Notes: a model not told the origin generated them from the letters alone. A stretch of DNA of 64,000 bases from Flagellimonas okinawensis (GCF_029194005.1 NZ_JARFVA010000002.1:124001-188000); one strand, 5' to 3'; positions 25,363 through 34,863 are shown, numbered from the stretch's first letter. Numbers and translations: made by a program.

Positions 25363-26653
25363 AGTTGTCCGATGTTGTCAATTCGTTATCAATTCTTACC
25401 AAGTCAATAATCGTCTTATCCTTGGGTATTTTGTGTAAAATTTCTTTGAACTCCTTTGAATTATTACCGATGACCAGGACATCGGATTTTTCTATAACTT
25501 CATTTATGTCTTCTTTTAAAAGCTTATAAATATGTGGGATATGGCTATTTATATACTCTTTGTTCTTGCCCATTAGAGAGGATAGATGAACATTGCTATC
25601 ATAAACCTTTAGATCGAAACCTTTTCCTATGAGTGTTTCAATAACCTCAACAATAGGACTTTCCCTAAGGTCATCCGTTCCCGATTTAAAGGCAAAGCCC
25701 AAAAAACCAACTTTCTTGGTGCCTGCGGACAATATCAATTCCAACCCTCTATCTATTTGATATCGGTTACTGACCAATAGACTTGATAAAAGAGGTGTTT
25801 CCAAATCCAATTTTTTGGCAATATTGGTCAACCCCCTAACATCTTTTGGCAGACAAGATCCTCCAAAAGCAAACCCTGGCTTCATGTAATAAGGAGAGAG
25901 GTTTAGTTTGGTATCCTTACAAACAATATCCATTACCTTATGCCCATCTACTTGGTGTTCTTTACATATATTGCCTATTTCGTTTGCAAACGAAATTTTA
26001 AGTGCATGGAAATTATTGTTGGCATACTTAATAAGCTCGGCCTCTTCTGGTTTAATACAGTAAATAGGTGCCTCTATACTTCCATACAGTTCCTTTAATA
26101 CCGATTCGCTCTTTTCACTGTATGTTCCTATAATGGTGTAAGGGGGCTCCACAAAATCCTTCATGGCAGAACCTTCTCTCAGGAACTCGGGGTTTGAAAC
26201 CATTCCAAAACCTTCATTTACTTTTTTCCCGGATATGTCCTCAACTATTTCTGTACAGGTTTTGAGTGTTCCTGGCTTTACCGTACTCCTAATCACTATT
26301 GTGTGGAAGGAGTCTTTCCCCTTAATGGATTCTGCAATTTGTTTGACTACTTGATAGATATAAGCCAGATTGATTGATCCATTTGCCAAACTTGGAGTGC
26401 CAACACATATAAAAGAAACATCACTTTCCATTACTGCCTCCTCAAAATTCTTGGTGGCCGTTAACCTTTCCTTTTCTACGGAATCCTTTATCTGCTCTTC
26501 CAGTCCTTTTTCAATTATAGTGGCCTTACCACTATTGATCAAGTTAACTTTTGTTTCTTCTATGTCCACACCTATGACTCTATGCCCTTCTCTTGAAAAA
26601 CATGCGCAGCTAACAACACCAACATATCCGAGTCCAAAAACACTAATATTCAT
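25343..26653 (-). CDS. GDP-mannose 6-dehydrogenase-like enzyme (AlgD type)
   Basis: A 436-residue UDP-glucose/GDP-mannose dehydrogenase family protein. NAD-binding FGLGYVG lies at residues 6-12, and the active-site Cys is in FAFGGSCLPKDV near residue 262. The stretch YYMKPGFAFGGS is closer to AlgD than to Ugd, so the likely reaction is oxidation of GDP-mannose to GDP-mannuronate, though UDP-sugar specificity cannot be excluded. It overlaps the sulfotransferase stop by one base and the GT4 start by 20. It suggests an acidic uronic or related residue in the glycan. Confidence 0.85.
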   Translation of the reverse strand: MNISVFGLGYVGVVSCACFSREGHRVIGVDIEETKVNLINSGKATIIEKGLEEQIKDSVEKERLTATKNFEEAVMESDVSFICVGTPSLANGSINLAYIYQVVKQIAESIKGKDSFHTIVIRSTVKPGTLKTCTEIVEDISGKKVNEGFGMVSNPEFLREGSAMKDFVEPPYTIIGTYSEKSESVLKELYGSIEAPIYCIKPEEAELIKYANNNFHALKISFANEIGNICKEHQVDGHKVMDIVCKDTKLNLSPYYMKPGFAFGGSCLPKDVRGLTNIAKKLDLETPLLSSLLVSNRYQIDRGLELILSAGTKKVGFLGFAFKSGTDDLRESPIVEVIETLIGKGFDLKVYDSNVHLSSLMGKNKEYINSHIPHIYKLLKEDINEVIEKSDVLVIGNNSKEFKEILHKIPKDKTIIDLVRIDNELTTSDNYVGICW

Positions 26654-27513
26654 TAACGATATATTAAATAATTAAATACTCTGGTAAAATAGTAGGCTGA
26701 CCCTTTCCTATCTACCTTTTTTAAATCTCTTTGTAAAACAATATTGTCTTTTAATCTTATTCTATTCCCATCAAACAGATAGCCAGTATCCAAAGCTTCG
26801 TCATCTTTTATTTTGTCCTTTGCTGCTTCTACCTCTATCCCTAGTCTACTTCCTATTCTGTCCAACACTCTTAAAGGCTCTGCAATCAAATCTTCATATT
26901 TTAACACTACAACATTGTGCCCTCTTTTTCTGAGCTTCCAGACAGTTAAATAGCAGAACACATTAATCGTAAAATAATACAGGTTTGATGCCAAAAAGGG
27001 CTTGGCCGGCTGCTCCAAACCTTTTTTGCCGAAGGACGATACAACTTTAACCGGGTCTTTTTTTAAGTAGACATAGCCCACCTCCATTTTATCTTTTAGA
27101 GCACTTGAAACATTTAATGCCCTTGCCGGATACTTGGAAGACTCAATAAGCACTTTTTTGTCCTTTGTGTGTTCCGCAATTGATTCGTACTGTTTAATTA
27201 ATGTGTTTTGATAAAATTTGTCGCTTCCAAACAAAAGCGGCTTTAAGAAATGGGTGTGGTATTCATTTTTGTCAAATGCCTTTTTAAATCTGGAATAGTC
27301 TCCTTCCAAATTCTTATCAAAGGTCCCTTTTATCTTATCCCAAAAAACATATTCTTTACTGTCGATTTCCCTTTTTGGTGCAATTCCATTTCTTTTGAAA
27401 AAACGGTTTATTTCCCCAAGGCTAATACTGTCCGAGCAATTACCCAATACAATATCCAAAATTGTTGTGCCGCTTCTTCCAGCGCCAAGAATATAAATCA
27501 GCTTTTGTTTCAT
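26653..27513 (-). CDS. PAPS-dependent sulfotransferase
   Basis: A 286-residue sulfotransferase. The 5-prime phosphosulfate loop is GAGRSGTT at residues 10-17, and the 3-prime phosphate region fits VLIESSKYP near residue 122 followed by the LKKDPVKVVSS segment. Such enzymes move sulfate from PAPS to a hydroxyl, here probably of a sugar in the surface glycan. It follows cysN by 3 bases and precedes the AlgD-like dehydrogenase, so PAPS supply and use are in one operon. The acceptor is inferred from context. Confidence 0.85.
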   Translation of the reverse strand: MKQKLIYILGAGRSGTTILDIVLGNCSDSISLGEINRFFKRNGIAPKREIDSKEYVFWDKIKGTFDKNLEGDYSRFKKAFDKNEYHTHFLKPLLFGSDKFYQNTLIKQYESIAEHTKDKKVLIESSKYPARALNVSSALKDKMEVGYVYLKKDPVKVVSSFGKKGLEQPAKPFLASNLYYFTINVFCYLTVWKLRKRGHNVVVLKYEDLIAEPLRVLDRIGSRLGIEVEAAKDKIKDDEALDTGYLFDGNRIRLKDNIVLQRDLKKVDRKGSAYYFTRVFNYLIYR

Positions 27514-27516
27514 ACA

Positions 27517-28770
27517 TTAAACGATCATTCCTGCTGCTACTGTTTCATTTGTGGCATCATCTATCAAAATAATACTTCCGGTAGTTCTATTTTCTCGATA
27601 AGAATCTACCATCAAAGGTTTTGTGGTCCTTATTCGAACTTTACTAATGTCGTTCATGGACATTTCAGTGTCGTCAGAACTGCGGTTCAACGTATTGATG
27701 TCTATTTTGTACAAAACCTCCTTGATCATTGCTTTTTGTTCATTTGAGGTATGTTTGATTGTATATTTGGCCCTTGGCTTTGCTGGACTATTGTTCAACC
27801 AGCACAGCATCACTTCTATATCTTGTAGAGCTTCTGGTTTATTGTTGGAACGAACAATCATATCCCCCCTGCTTATATCGATATCGTCTTCAAGGGTAAT
27901 GGATATCGACATAGGGGCAAAAGCTTCTTCTGCCTCACCAGAAAAGGTGTCGATTGATTTTATTTTTGAGGTAAATCCAGAGGGCATAACGGTTATCTCA
28001 TCGTTTTTTCTCAATACTCCACTTGCCATTCGACCTGCATAGCCTCGATAGTCCCTAAACTCCTCGCTTTGTGGCCTTAAAACGGTCTGAACAGGGAACC
28101 TAGCATCCACTTTGTTGATGTCGCTGCTGATATGCATGGTTTCCAATGTGTGCAATAGGGGGGCTCCTTGGTACCAATCCATATTTTTAGATCGGTTTAC
28201 TACATTATCCCCCAACAAGGCACTAATCGGAATAAACCGCACATCCTTTACAAGCAATTTGGATGAAAACTCTTCAAACTGGGAAATAACTGTATTATAG
28301 GCTTCTTCTGAAAAATCAACCAAGTCCATTTTATTTATGCATACGATTACATGTGGAATTTGGAGTAGTGAAGCAATAAACGCATGTCTTTTTGTCTGCT
28401 CAATTACTCCATGCCTAGCATCGACCAGGATTATGGCAGCATTTGCGGTAGAAGCACCGGTTACCATGTTGCGTGTGTATTGAATGTGCCCTGGAGTATC
28501 TGCAATTATGAACTTTCTTTTGGGCGTTGTAAAATACCTGTAGGCAACATCTATAGTGATGCCCTGTTCTCGTTCGTCACGCAATCCATCGGTAAATAAA
28601 GCTAAATCAACTCCATCGTGCCCCTTTTGTTTACTCGTGTTTTCAATGGCCTCTAATTGATCTTCAAAAATTGATTTTGAATCGAATAAGAGCCTTCCTA
28701 TTAATGTACTCTTTCCGTCGTCCACACTACCTGCTGTAGTAAACCGTAATAGTTGATTATTGTCCAACAT
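27517..28770 (-). CDS. cysN: Sulfate adenylyltransferase subunit 1 (GTPase)
   Basis: A 417-residue EF-Tu-like GTPase subunit of ATP sulfurylase. The P-loop AGSVDDGKST lies at residues 13-22, the switch II motif DTPGH near residue 92 and NKMD near residue 146, followed by two beta-barrel domains. With CysD it turns sulfate and ATP into adenylylsulfate. The length is typical for the shorter bacterial form without a fused CysC. It is 5 bases downstream of cysD. Confidence 0.96.
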   Translation of the reverse strand: MLDNNQLLRFTTAGSVDDGKSTLIGRLLFDSKSIFEDQLEAIENTSKQKGHDGVDLALFTDGLRDEREQGITIDVAYRYFTTPKRKFIIADTPGHIQYTRNMVTGASTANAAIILVDARHGVIEQTKRHAFIASLLQIPHVIVCINKMDLVDFSEEAYNTVISQFEEFSSKLLVKDVRFIPISALLGDNVVNRSKNMDWYQGAPLLHTLETMHISSDINKVDARFPVQTVLRPQSEEFRDYRGYAGRMASGVLRKNDEITVMPSGFTSKIKSIDTFSGEAEEAFAPMSISITLEDDIDISRGDMIVRSNNKPEALQDIEVMLCWLNNSPAKPRAKYTIKHTSNEQKAMIKEVLYKIDINTLNRSSDDTEMSMNDISKVRIRTTKPLMVDSYRENRTTGSIILIDDATNETVAAGMIV

Positions 28771-28775
28771 ATCTT

Positions 28776-29681
28776 TTAAAAATATCCTTGTTTTTTTCTA
28801 TCCTCCATTGCAGTTTCGGAGCGTTTGTCATCACTTCTGTTCCCTCGTTCCGTTTGTCTCATAGCCGCTACTTCTTGAGCTATTTTTTCAACCGTATCGG
28901 CGTCTGATTCTATTCCGCCAGTTATTGTGATATCACCTAGTGTTCTAAAACGTATTTTTTTAGTAACCACCTCTTCACCTTCGTCCAGTTTTAAGAACTC
29001 TGAATTTGGAATCCAAGAGTTACTTCTCCAAACCACTTCCCGTTCATGGGCAAAGTAAAGAGATGGTATTTGGATATTCTCTCGCTTAATGTAATTCCAA
29101 ACATCCATTTCGGTCCAGTTACTAATTGGAAACACCCTAAAGTGTTCTCCTTCAAAGTGCTTTCCGTTGAAAAGGTTCCATAATTCTGGACGTTGATTTT
29201 TGGGATCCCACTGACCAAAATCATCCCTATGGGAAAAGAAACGCTCCTTGGCTCTAGCTTTTTCTTCATCCCTTCGTCCTCCACCAATTGCACAATCAAC
29301 TTTGTTTTCTTCTATCGCATCCAACAAAGTGGTTATTTGTAATGCATTTCTTGTAGCATTCTTGCCTTTTTCCTCGGCAACCCTTCCTTGATCAATTGAC
29401 TCTTGTACGGAGCCCACAATAAGTCTAACCCCAAAATTATCAATTAGATCGTCCCTAAATTTTATGGTTTCTGGAAAGTTATGCCCTGTATCCACATGCA
29501 TTAGTGCAAAAGGAATTTTGCTGGGATGAAAAGCTTTTCTTGCCAAATGGGTAACTACGATAGAATCTTTGCCGCCCGAGAAAAGAATAACGGGGTTTTG
29601 GAATTGTGCCCAAACCTCTCTCAGAACAAAAATTGCTTCCGACTCTAATTCGTCTAAATAGTTTAAATAATATTTACTCAT
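28776..29681 (-). CDS. cysD: Sulfate adenylyltransferase subunit 2
   Basis: A 301-residue PP-loop ATP pyrophosphatase subunit of ATP sulfurylase with SGGKDS at residues 35-40, LMHVDTGHNFPET near residue 60 and the R-rich GGGRRDEEKARAKER stretch near residue 155. Length is standard. It catalyses adenylyl transfer to sulfate, driven by GTP hydrolysis in CysN. Its start overlaps the cysC stop by one base. No reductive genes (cysH, sulfite reductase) follow, so this set seems dedicated to sulfation. Confidence 0.96.
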   Translation of the reverse strand: MSKYYLNYLDELESEAIFVLREVWAQFQNPVILFSGGKDSIVVTHLARKAFHPSKIPFALMHVDTGHNFPETIKFRDDLIDNFGVRLIVGSVQESIDQGRVAEEKGKNATRNALQITTLLDAIEENKVDCAIGGGRRDEEKARAKERFFSHRDDFGQWDPKNQRPELWNLFNGKHFEGEHFRVFPISNWTEMDVWNYIKRENIQIPSLYFAHEREVVWRSNSWIPNSEFLKLDEGEEVVTKKIRFRTLGDITITGGIESDADTVEKIAQEVAAMRQTERGNRSDDKRSETAMEDRKKQGYF

Positions 29682-30271
29682 TACAATTGTAATTTGTGCC
29701 GAATCAATTCGTATATTTTATTAACTGCTTCTTCTATAGACTCTTTTTCCGATATTACAACATCAGATTGCAAAGGTACTTCATATGGACTGGAAATCCC
29801 GGTCATATCCTTTATCTCTCCTTTTCTAGCTTTTTTGTACAGCCCTTTCACATCTCTTTTTTCGCACTCATCTAAACTGGTGTTCACAAAAACCTCTATA
29901 TAATTTTCTTTTCCTACCGTTTCTTTGATGAAGTTCCTGTCTTTTTCAAAAGGAGCAACAAAAGCTGCCAATACAACAATTCCTGCATCGACAAATAACT
30001 TGGCAATTTCTCCTATCCGTCTATTGTTTTCGGAACGATCTTCATTGGAAAACCCTAAACCTTTATTGATTCCCCTGCGAACATTATCTCCATCAAGGAC
30101 ATACGTTTTTATGTTTTCATGGAATAACTTTTGCTCCAATGCACAGGCAATCGTGGATTTTCCTGAACCAGAAAGTCCTGTAAAAAAAATAAGGAATGAA
30201 TTATGAGAATTGCTCTCTCTTCTTTCTTTCATTCCGATTTTATAATCGTGCCTTATGATGTTCTCTTCCAT
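29681..30271 (-). CDS. cysC: Adenylylsulfate kinase
   Basis: A 196-residue APS kinase, which phosphorylates adenylylsulfate to PAPS. The P-loop GLSGSGKST lies near residues 32-40, then LDGDNVRRGINKGLGFS near residue 60 and the APS-binding FVNTSLDECEKRDVKGLY near residue 128. Length fits the family. It overlaps DUF2061 by 19 bases and cysD by one, indicating tight coupling. Confidence 0.95.
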   Translation of the reverse strand: MEENIIRHDYKIGMKERRESNSHNSFLIFFTGLSGSGKSTIACALEQKLFHENIKTYVLDGDNVRRGINKGLGFSNEDRSENNRRIGEIAKLFVDAGIVVLAAFVAPFEKDRNFIKETVGKENYIEVFVNTSLDECEKRDVKGLYKKARKGEIKDMTGISSPYEVPLQSDVVISEKESIEEAVNKIYELIRHKLQL

Positions 30272-30687
30272 TTTTTAGCGCGTTTTCTTTTATCGAGCCC
30301 GTAGTTGATCTTGTACCATGTCCTTTCATGAAAATAGTATAAAATCATTTTAGTAATTACTTCGGCAAATCCTATTTTAAGTCCAGTAAAAGGATTCCCT
30401 GAAATGACCCAGGATAGGATTATGGTGTCCAAAGTTCCCAAAATCCTCCAAGTTATTGTTTTTATTAAATGACGTTTTTTACTATCACTAACACTTGCTT
30501 TGACCCAAAATCTTTCATGTAAATAATACAGGCCCATTTTGGTTATAACTTCAGCCAAACCAATCTTAAGTCCGGTAAAAGGATTTCCCGTAATTGCCCA
30601 TGAGAGCATAATGGTATCCAGTGTACCTACTAATCTCCAAGTAATGGTTTTGGCCAAATGCCTTTTAAAGGAAACCGTCTGAGTCAT
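30253..30687 (-). CDS. Membrane protein with two tandem DUF2061 repeats
   Basis: A 144-residue protein made of two copies of a segment of about 65 residues. Each has TITWR, GTLDTI, NPFTGLKIG and YY.HER in the same order, starting near residues 11 and 75. DUF2061 proteins normally have one copy and two short membrane helices; this one is a head-to-tail duplication, giving four. It lies between cysQ (next base) and cysC (19-base overlap). DUF2061 is repeatedly found with sulfate activation genes in marine bacteria, but its role (transport or anchoring) is not known. Confidence 0.85.
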   Translation of the reverse strand: MTQTVSFKRHLAKTITWRLVGTLDTIMLSWAITGNPFTGLKIGLAEVITKMGLYYLHERFWVKASVSDSKKRHLIKTITWRILGTLDTIILSWVISGNPFTGLKIGFAEVITKMILYYFHERTWYKINYGLDKRKRAKKWKRTS

Positions 30688-31500
30688 TTACTTTACTAAA
30701 AAAAATGGGTTCAAAAGGTTTTCCTTATTGTACACCAAGTCTTCTCCTGTTTCCCAGTTGGTCACCTTTAATCCCATAGCACTGCATATGGCATGGCCTG
30801 CTGCAGTATCCCATTCCATAGTTGGCGCCACCCTTGGATATATATCAGCCTTTCCTTCCGCTACCAAACAAAATTTTAAGGAACTTCCTTTGGATACAAT
30901 CTCCACATCTTTACCTTTTTCCTTAATTCTTTTAATAAAGAGTTCGGTTTCGGTGTTCATATGAGAGCGGCTTCCAACAACTTTAATTATTGTTGAATTT
31001 TCCCTGTTTTTTTGCCTTATTTGGTTGTTAGGACCCAACAATTTCTCGTACGACTCCGTTTCATGATTTACAACAACCTTATACGCTTCATTTAGTTCCT
31101 CATTGGCATAAAAAAGTTCTCCACTTACAGGTACATAAATTACACCAAGAACAGGTACTCCTTTATTAATCAATGCAATATTTACTGTAAACTCCCCATT
31201 TCTTTTAATAAACTCCTTAGTGCCATCAAGTGGGTCGACCATCCAACAGAAGTCCCAGTTTTTTCTTTGGTCATAGTCTAAGTTTTTATTTTCCTCACTT
31301 ATTATTGGAATGTTCGTTTTTTCCAAATAGGACATTATAACCTTATTGGATTCAAGATCAGCGAGTGTTAATGGGGAGTTATCCTGTTTTAATTCGGTTC
31401 CGAAATCAACAGAATCATATATTTGCATTATAGCATGGCCTGCCTTTATCGATGCTTGAATCGCCAGAAGAAGTTTTTGGTTCAAATCTGTTAAGGTCAA
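30688..31500 (-). CDS. cysQ: 3'(2'),5'-bisphosphate nucleotidase
   Basis: A 270-residue inositol-monophosphatase-family enzyme. The metal-binding motifs are all visible: ISEE near residue 80, DPLDGTKEF near residue 93 and EWDTAAGHAI near residue 226. CysQ removes the 3-prime phosphate of PAP, the by-product of sulfotransferases, and so keeps sulfation running. Its place at the head of the sulfation genes, 10 bases after rfbC, fits that role. Confidence 0.93.
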   Translation of the reverse strand: MTLTDLNQKLLLAIQASIKAGHAIMQIYDSVDFGTELKQDNSPLTLADLESNKVIMSYLEKTNIPIISEENKNLDYDQRKNWDFCWMVDPLDGTKEFIKRNGEFTVNIALINKGVPVLGVIYVPVSGELFYANEELNEAYKVVVNHETESYEKLLGPNNQIRQKNRENSTIIKVVGSRSHMNTETELFIKRIKEKGKDVEIVSKGSSLKFCLVAEGKADIYPRVAPTMEWDTAAGHAICSAMGLKVTNWETGEDLVYNKENLLNPFFLVK

Positions 31501-31510
31501 TTTTCAGTAT

Positions 31511-32059
31511 TTAAGTTAATGGTTTTAATGAGGTTGGCAAGCTCTTATCTTTTTCAGACACGAGCAAATTGCTCGGCTCAATTAACCAATTAATTTTTAA
31601 TTCAGGGCTATCGTAAAAAACTCCTGATTCGGCATTAGGATTGTAATGATTATCACACTTATAAAAAACTTTTGCATGATTGCTTAAGGTCAAAAATCCA
31701 TGTGCGAACCCTCTGGGTACAAACAATTGTTTTTTGTTTTCACTGCTCAACTCTATGGATAAATGCTCGCCAAAAGTAGGGGAATTTTTACGCAAATCGA
31801 CCACAACATCCTGAATTCTTCCCTCCAACACAGATACTAATTTGGCTTGGGCATACTTTCCTTTTTGAAAATGCAATCCTCTCAACACTCCTTTTTTGGA
31901 GTAGGACTGGTTATCCTGCACAAAAGTTACTTCTTGGTTTATCGCTTCACAAAAATCCTTTTGGTTGTAACTCTCAAAAAAATAGCCCCGTTCGTCTTCA
32001 TATATGGTGGGCTCAATGATAAAACACCCCTTTAACTTGGTCTCTGTTGCTTTGATCAT
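31511..32059 (-). CDS. rfbC: dTDP-4-dehydrorhamnose 3,5-epimerase
   Basis: A 182-residue cupin-type epimerase of the dTDP-L-rhamnose pathway. The substrate-binding [18 protein letters not shown] stretch lies near residue 48 with the catalytic His, and [14 protein letters not shown] near residue 113. Length is standard. It overlaps rfbA by 4 bases, within rfbDBAC. Confidence 0.95.
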   Translation of the reverse strand: MIKATETKLKGCFIIEPTIYEDERGYFFESYNQKDFCEAINQEVTFVQDNQSYSKKGVLRGLHFQKGKYAQAKLVSVLEGRIQDVVVDLRKNSPTFGEHLSIELSSENKKQLFVPRGFAHGFLTLSNHAKVFYKCDNHYNPNAESGVFYDSPELKINWLIEPSNLLVSEKDKSLPTSLKPLT

Positions 32060-32925
32060 GCCTCCTTGTTCAAAATTCCCAATAATCGTTCACCATAGCC
32101 ACTTTTAATCAAAGGCTGTGCTAACTTCCTGAAGCTGCTTTCATCTATGTAGCCCATCTCATAAGCGGCAACTTCTATGGATCCAACCACCAATCCCTGA
32201 CGGTCTTCAATGACTTCTATAAACTGTGAAGCTTGCATGAGTGCCTGAAACGTTCCGGTGTCCAACCAGGCGGTTCCCCTGTCTAAAATACTCACATTGA
32301 GTTTTCCCCTTCTTAAATATTCCCGGTTTACATCGGTAATCTCTAGTTCTCCCCGTGCGCTGGGTTGTATACTTTTGGCCATACCTACAACATCATTGTC
32401 GTAAAAATATATGCCTGGTACAACATAATTGGATTTGGGTTTTTGGGGTTTTTCTTCGATACTTATGGCTTTTCCCTCATCATTAAACTCCACTACACCA
32501 TATCTTTCCGGGTCATTTACTCGATATGCATATATGGTGCCCCCATCTGGATCATTGTTGGCTTGCAACAATTTGGACAAACCGCTGCCATAAAAGATGT
32601 TGTCTCCCAAAATCAGGGCAACCTTTTCCTTACCAATAAATTCTTCACCTATTATAAATGCTTCGGCCAAACCCTTCGGGGATGCTTGCTCAGCATAGGC
32701 AAAGGAACAACCATATTGTTTTCCATCTCCCAATAATTCCTTGAAGAGTGGTAGGTCTTTTGGTGTGGAAATAATCAATATTTCCCTTATTCCAGCATAG
32801 ATTAAGGTGGACAAGGGATAGTAAATCATTGGCTTGTCATATATGGGCATCAACTGCTTGCTTACCGATAAGGTAAGTGGATGCAGCCTGCTACCGGTTC
32901 CTCCTGCCAATATGATTCCTTTCAT
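32056..32925 (-). CDS. rfbA: Glucose-1-phosphate thymidylyltransferase
   Basis: A 289-residue RmlA enzyme with [11 protein letters not shown] at residues 8-18, the [10 protein letters not shown] metal site near residue 107 and the C-terminal KSGYGERLL ending. It makes dTDP-glucose from glucose-1-phosphate and dTTP, the first step of the dTDP-rhamnose route. It follows rfbB by 6 bases. Confidence 0.96.
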   Translation of the reverse strand: MKGIILAGGTGSRLHPLTLSVSKQLMPIYDKPMIYYPLSTLIYAGIREILIISTPKDLPLFKELLGDGKQYGCSFAYAEQASPKGLAEAFIIGEEFIGKEKVALILGDNIFYGSGLSKLLQANNDPDGGTIYAYRVNDPERYGVVEFNDEGKAISIEEKPQKPKSNYVVPGIYFYDNDVVGMAKSIQPSARGELEITDVNREYLRRGKLNVSILDRGTAWLDTGTFQALMQASQFIEVIEDRQGLVVGSIEVAAYEMGYIDESSFRKLAQPLIKSGYGERLLGILNKEA

Positions 32926-32931
32926 TTTATC

Positions 32932-33993
32932 CTATACTTGATATTGCTTCTTGTAATATTCCAAATAATCCCCTGAAGTAACATTGTCCAGCCATTCCTT
33001 GTTATCAAAATACCAATTTATGGTATTCTCGAGTCCCTCTTCGAACGTTACCGAAGGTTCCCAGCCCAATTCTTGTTTGATTTTAGTCGCATCAATAGCA
33101 TACCTTAAATCATGTCCTGGGCGGTCTTTAACAAAAGTTATTAATTTTTCCGATGTGCCCTCTTCCCGGTGGAGTTTTTTATCCATTAATCGACACAGTA
33201 ATTTGGTCAATTCAATATTCTTCCTTTCATTGAATCCCCCAACATTGTACGTTTCGCCCTTTCGCCCTTTATGAAAAATCAAATCAATTGCTCTTGCATG
33301 ATCCTTTACATTCAACCAATCTCGGGTGTAATTCCCGTCACCATAAACGGGCAACGGTTTATTTTGAATGATATTGTTAATAAACAACGGTATCAACTTT
33401 TCTGGAAATTGATTGGGACCATAGTTGTTGGAACAATTTGAAATTATATATGGTAATCCATAAGTTTCGCCATATGCCCTCACAAAATGATCGGAACTTG
33501 CTTTGGAAGCAGAGTAGGGGGAGTTGGGATCGTACGCTGTTTTTTCGGTAAAAAACCCATCTTTTCCCAAACTACCATAAACCTCATCCGTGCTTATGTG
33601 ATAAAAAAGAAAATCTGGATTCTCCTTCGCCAATTGCACTGAGCTGTTCAATAGATTAACAGTACCCAGAACATTAGTTTTGACAAAAGACATTGGGTCG
33701 GTAATGGAACGGTCAACATGTGATTCTGCAGCAAGATGAACTACTGCATCAAACATTTGTTTTTGAAAAAGAGAACTGATATAATTTGAATCGGAAATGT
33801 CTCCTTTAATAAATGTATAGTTGGGAGCTTGCTCTATATCTTTCAAATTTTCCAAGTTCCCAGCATACGTTAATACATCGAGATTAAAAACATTGTAAGA
33901 TTTATATTGGGAAACAAATCGTCTAACTACATGGGAACCAATAAAACCGGCTCCTCCAGTAATTAAAATATTCTTTGGAATGTTCTTATCCAT
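32932..33993 (-). CDS. rfbB: dTDP-glucose 4,6-dehydratase
   Basis: A 353-residue RmlB SDR with TGGAGFIGSH at residues 12-21, the active-site HISTDEVYGS near residue 132 and YSASKASSDH near residue 160. It turns dTDP-glucose into the 4-keto-6-deoxy sugar. It lies 32 bases downstream of rfbD and 6 bases upstream of rfbA. Confidence 0.96.
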   Translation of the reverse strand: MDKNIPKNILITGGAGFIGSHVVRRFVSQYKSYNVFNLDVLTYAGNLENLKDIEQAPNYTFIKGDISDSNYISSLFQKQMFDAVVHLAAESHVDRSITDPMSFVKTNVLGTVNLLNSSVQLAKENPDFLFYHISTDEVYGSLGKDGFFTEKTAYDPNSPYSASKASSDHFVRAYGETYGLPYIISNCSNNYGPNQFPEKLIPLFINNIIQNKPLPVYGDGNYTRDWLNVKDHARAIDLIFHKGRKGETYNVGGFNERKNIELTKLLCRLMDKKLHREEGTSEKLITFVKDRPGHDLRYAIDATKIKQELGWEPSVTFEEGLENTINWYFDNKEWLDNVTSGDYLEYYKKQYQV

Positions 33994-34025
33994 TTAAATT
34001 CCCCTTAATATTTCCATCTTCTTTG

Positions 34026-34802
34026 TTAAGAGAGAACACTGTTTTTCGGCCTCTTTGCTAATGTACGATAATTAGCATCCAATACAAGTTTGGCCTTATC
34101 CGACAAACCATTCTCCTCCAGTATCTGTTTAGCAAAATCGTACCATGTCATGGGCTTGCCATCTGTAAAATGATAAATCCCAAATGACTTGTTACCCAAT
34201 ACCATTTGAAGCAAAATAAATTTTACCAAGTTTTCGGTATTGGTTGGACACCCCCTTTGGGCATCCGTAATACGCAACTCTTCTCCTGCCTGGGCATTTC
34301 TTAGAATTGTACGATAAAAGTTATGTCCGTGTTTTTTGCTATACAACCAAGATGTGCGAATTATAAAATGGTTGGGTAGAATTTCTCGAATTAGTTTTTC
34401 CCCTTCCAACTTAGACCTCCCATAAACATTTATTGGATTCGTGTCATCCCCAACTTCATAGGCCGTTTCCTTTTCACCATCAAAAACATAATCTGTTGAA
34501 ATTTGTACCAGAGTAACCTTATTCTTCTTACAAGCATTGGCTATGTTCCTAGCACCGTCCGCATTTATCTCGAATGCCTTTTCGGGATGATTTTCTGCTT
34601 GCTCAACATTGGTGTAGGCCGCACAATTTATACAATAGTCATAATTGCCGTTTTGAAAAGTTGCCAGAACCTGATTTGCATTTGAAACATCGAGTTCTTC
34701 TGATGTCTTAAAATCAAAGGTTATTTCCGGAAAATCATCGGCTGTTTCTTGAAATGTAAGCCCCAGTTGACCCCCGGCACCTGTTACCAAGACTCTCCTC
34801 AT
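34026..34802 (-). CDS. rfbD: dTDP-4-dehydrorhamnose reductase
   Basis: A 258-residue RmlD reductase, the last enzyme of dTDP-L-rhamnose synthesis. TGAGGQLG lies at residues 7-14, QISTDYVFDG near residue 100 and YGRSKLEGE near residue 127. It ends at AKRPKNSVLS, about 25 residues before the end of many homologues, with no homologous coding sequence after the stop, so it may be a naturally short form. It begins the rfbDBAC set, 61 bases after the wzz stop. Confidence 0.92.
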   Translation of the reverse strand: MRRVLVTGAGGQLGLTFQETADDFPEITFDFKTSEELDVSNANQVLATFQNGNYDYCINCAAYTNVEQAENHPEKAFEINADGARNIANACKKNKVTLVQISTDYVFDGEKETAYEVGDDTNPINVYGRSKLEGEKLIREILPNHFIIRTSWLYSKKHGHNFYRTILRNAQAGEELRITDAQRGCPTNTENLVKFILLQMVLGNKSFGIYHFTDGKPMTWYDFAKQILEENGLSDKAKLVLDANYRTLAKRPKNSVLS

Positions 34803-34817
34803 TTTTCTTTTTTTGAT

Positions 34818-34837
34818 TTGATATTCTTCAATATCAA
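34818..34837. repeat. Small inverted repeat upstream of rfbD
   Basis: TTGATATT and AATATCAA (8 exact pairs, 4-base loop) lie in the 61-base leader between wzz and rfbD. It lacks a T-tract on the minus strand, so it is not a classical terminator for the operon. It could be an operator or RNA hairpin, or chance in AT-rich DNA. Confidence 0.3.
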
Positions 34838-34863
34838 AATTACTCCTTATGTAAAGAGGCTAA

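Noticed and set aside
34026..34802. Truncated rfbD
   Set aside because: The C-terminus is about 25 residues shorter than in many homologues, but no leftover coding sequence follows and all catalytic motifs are present; probably a short natural form.
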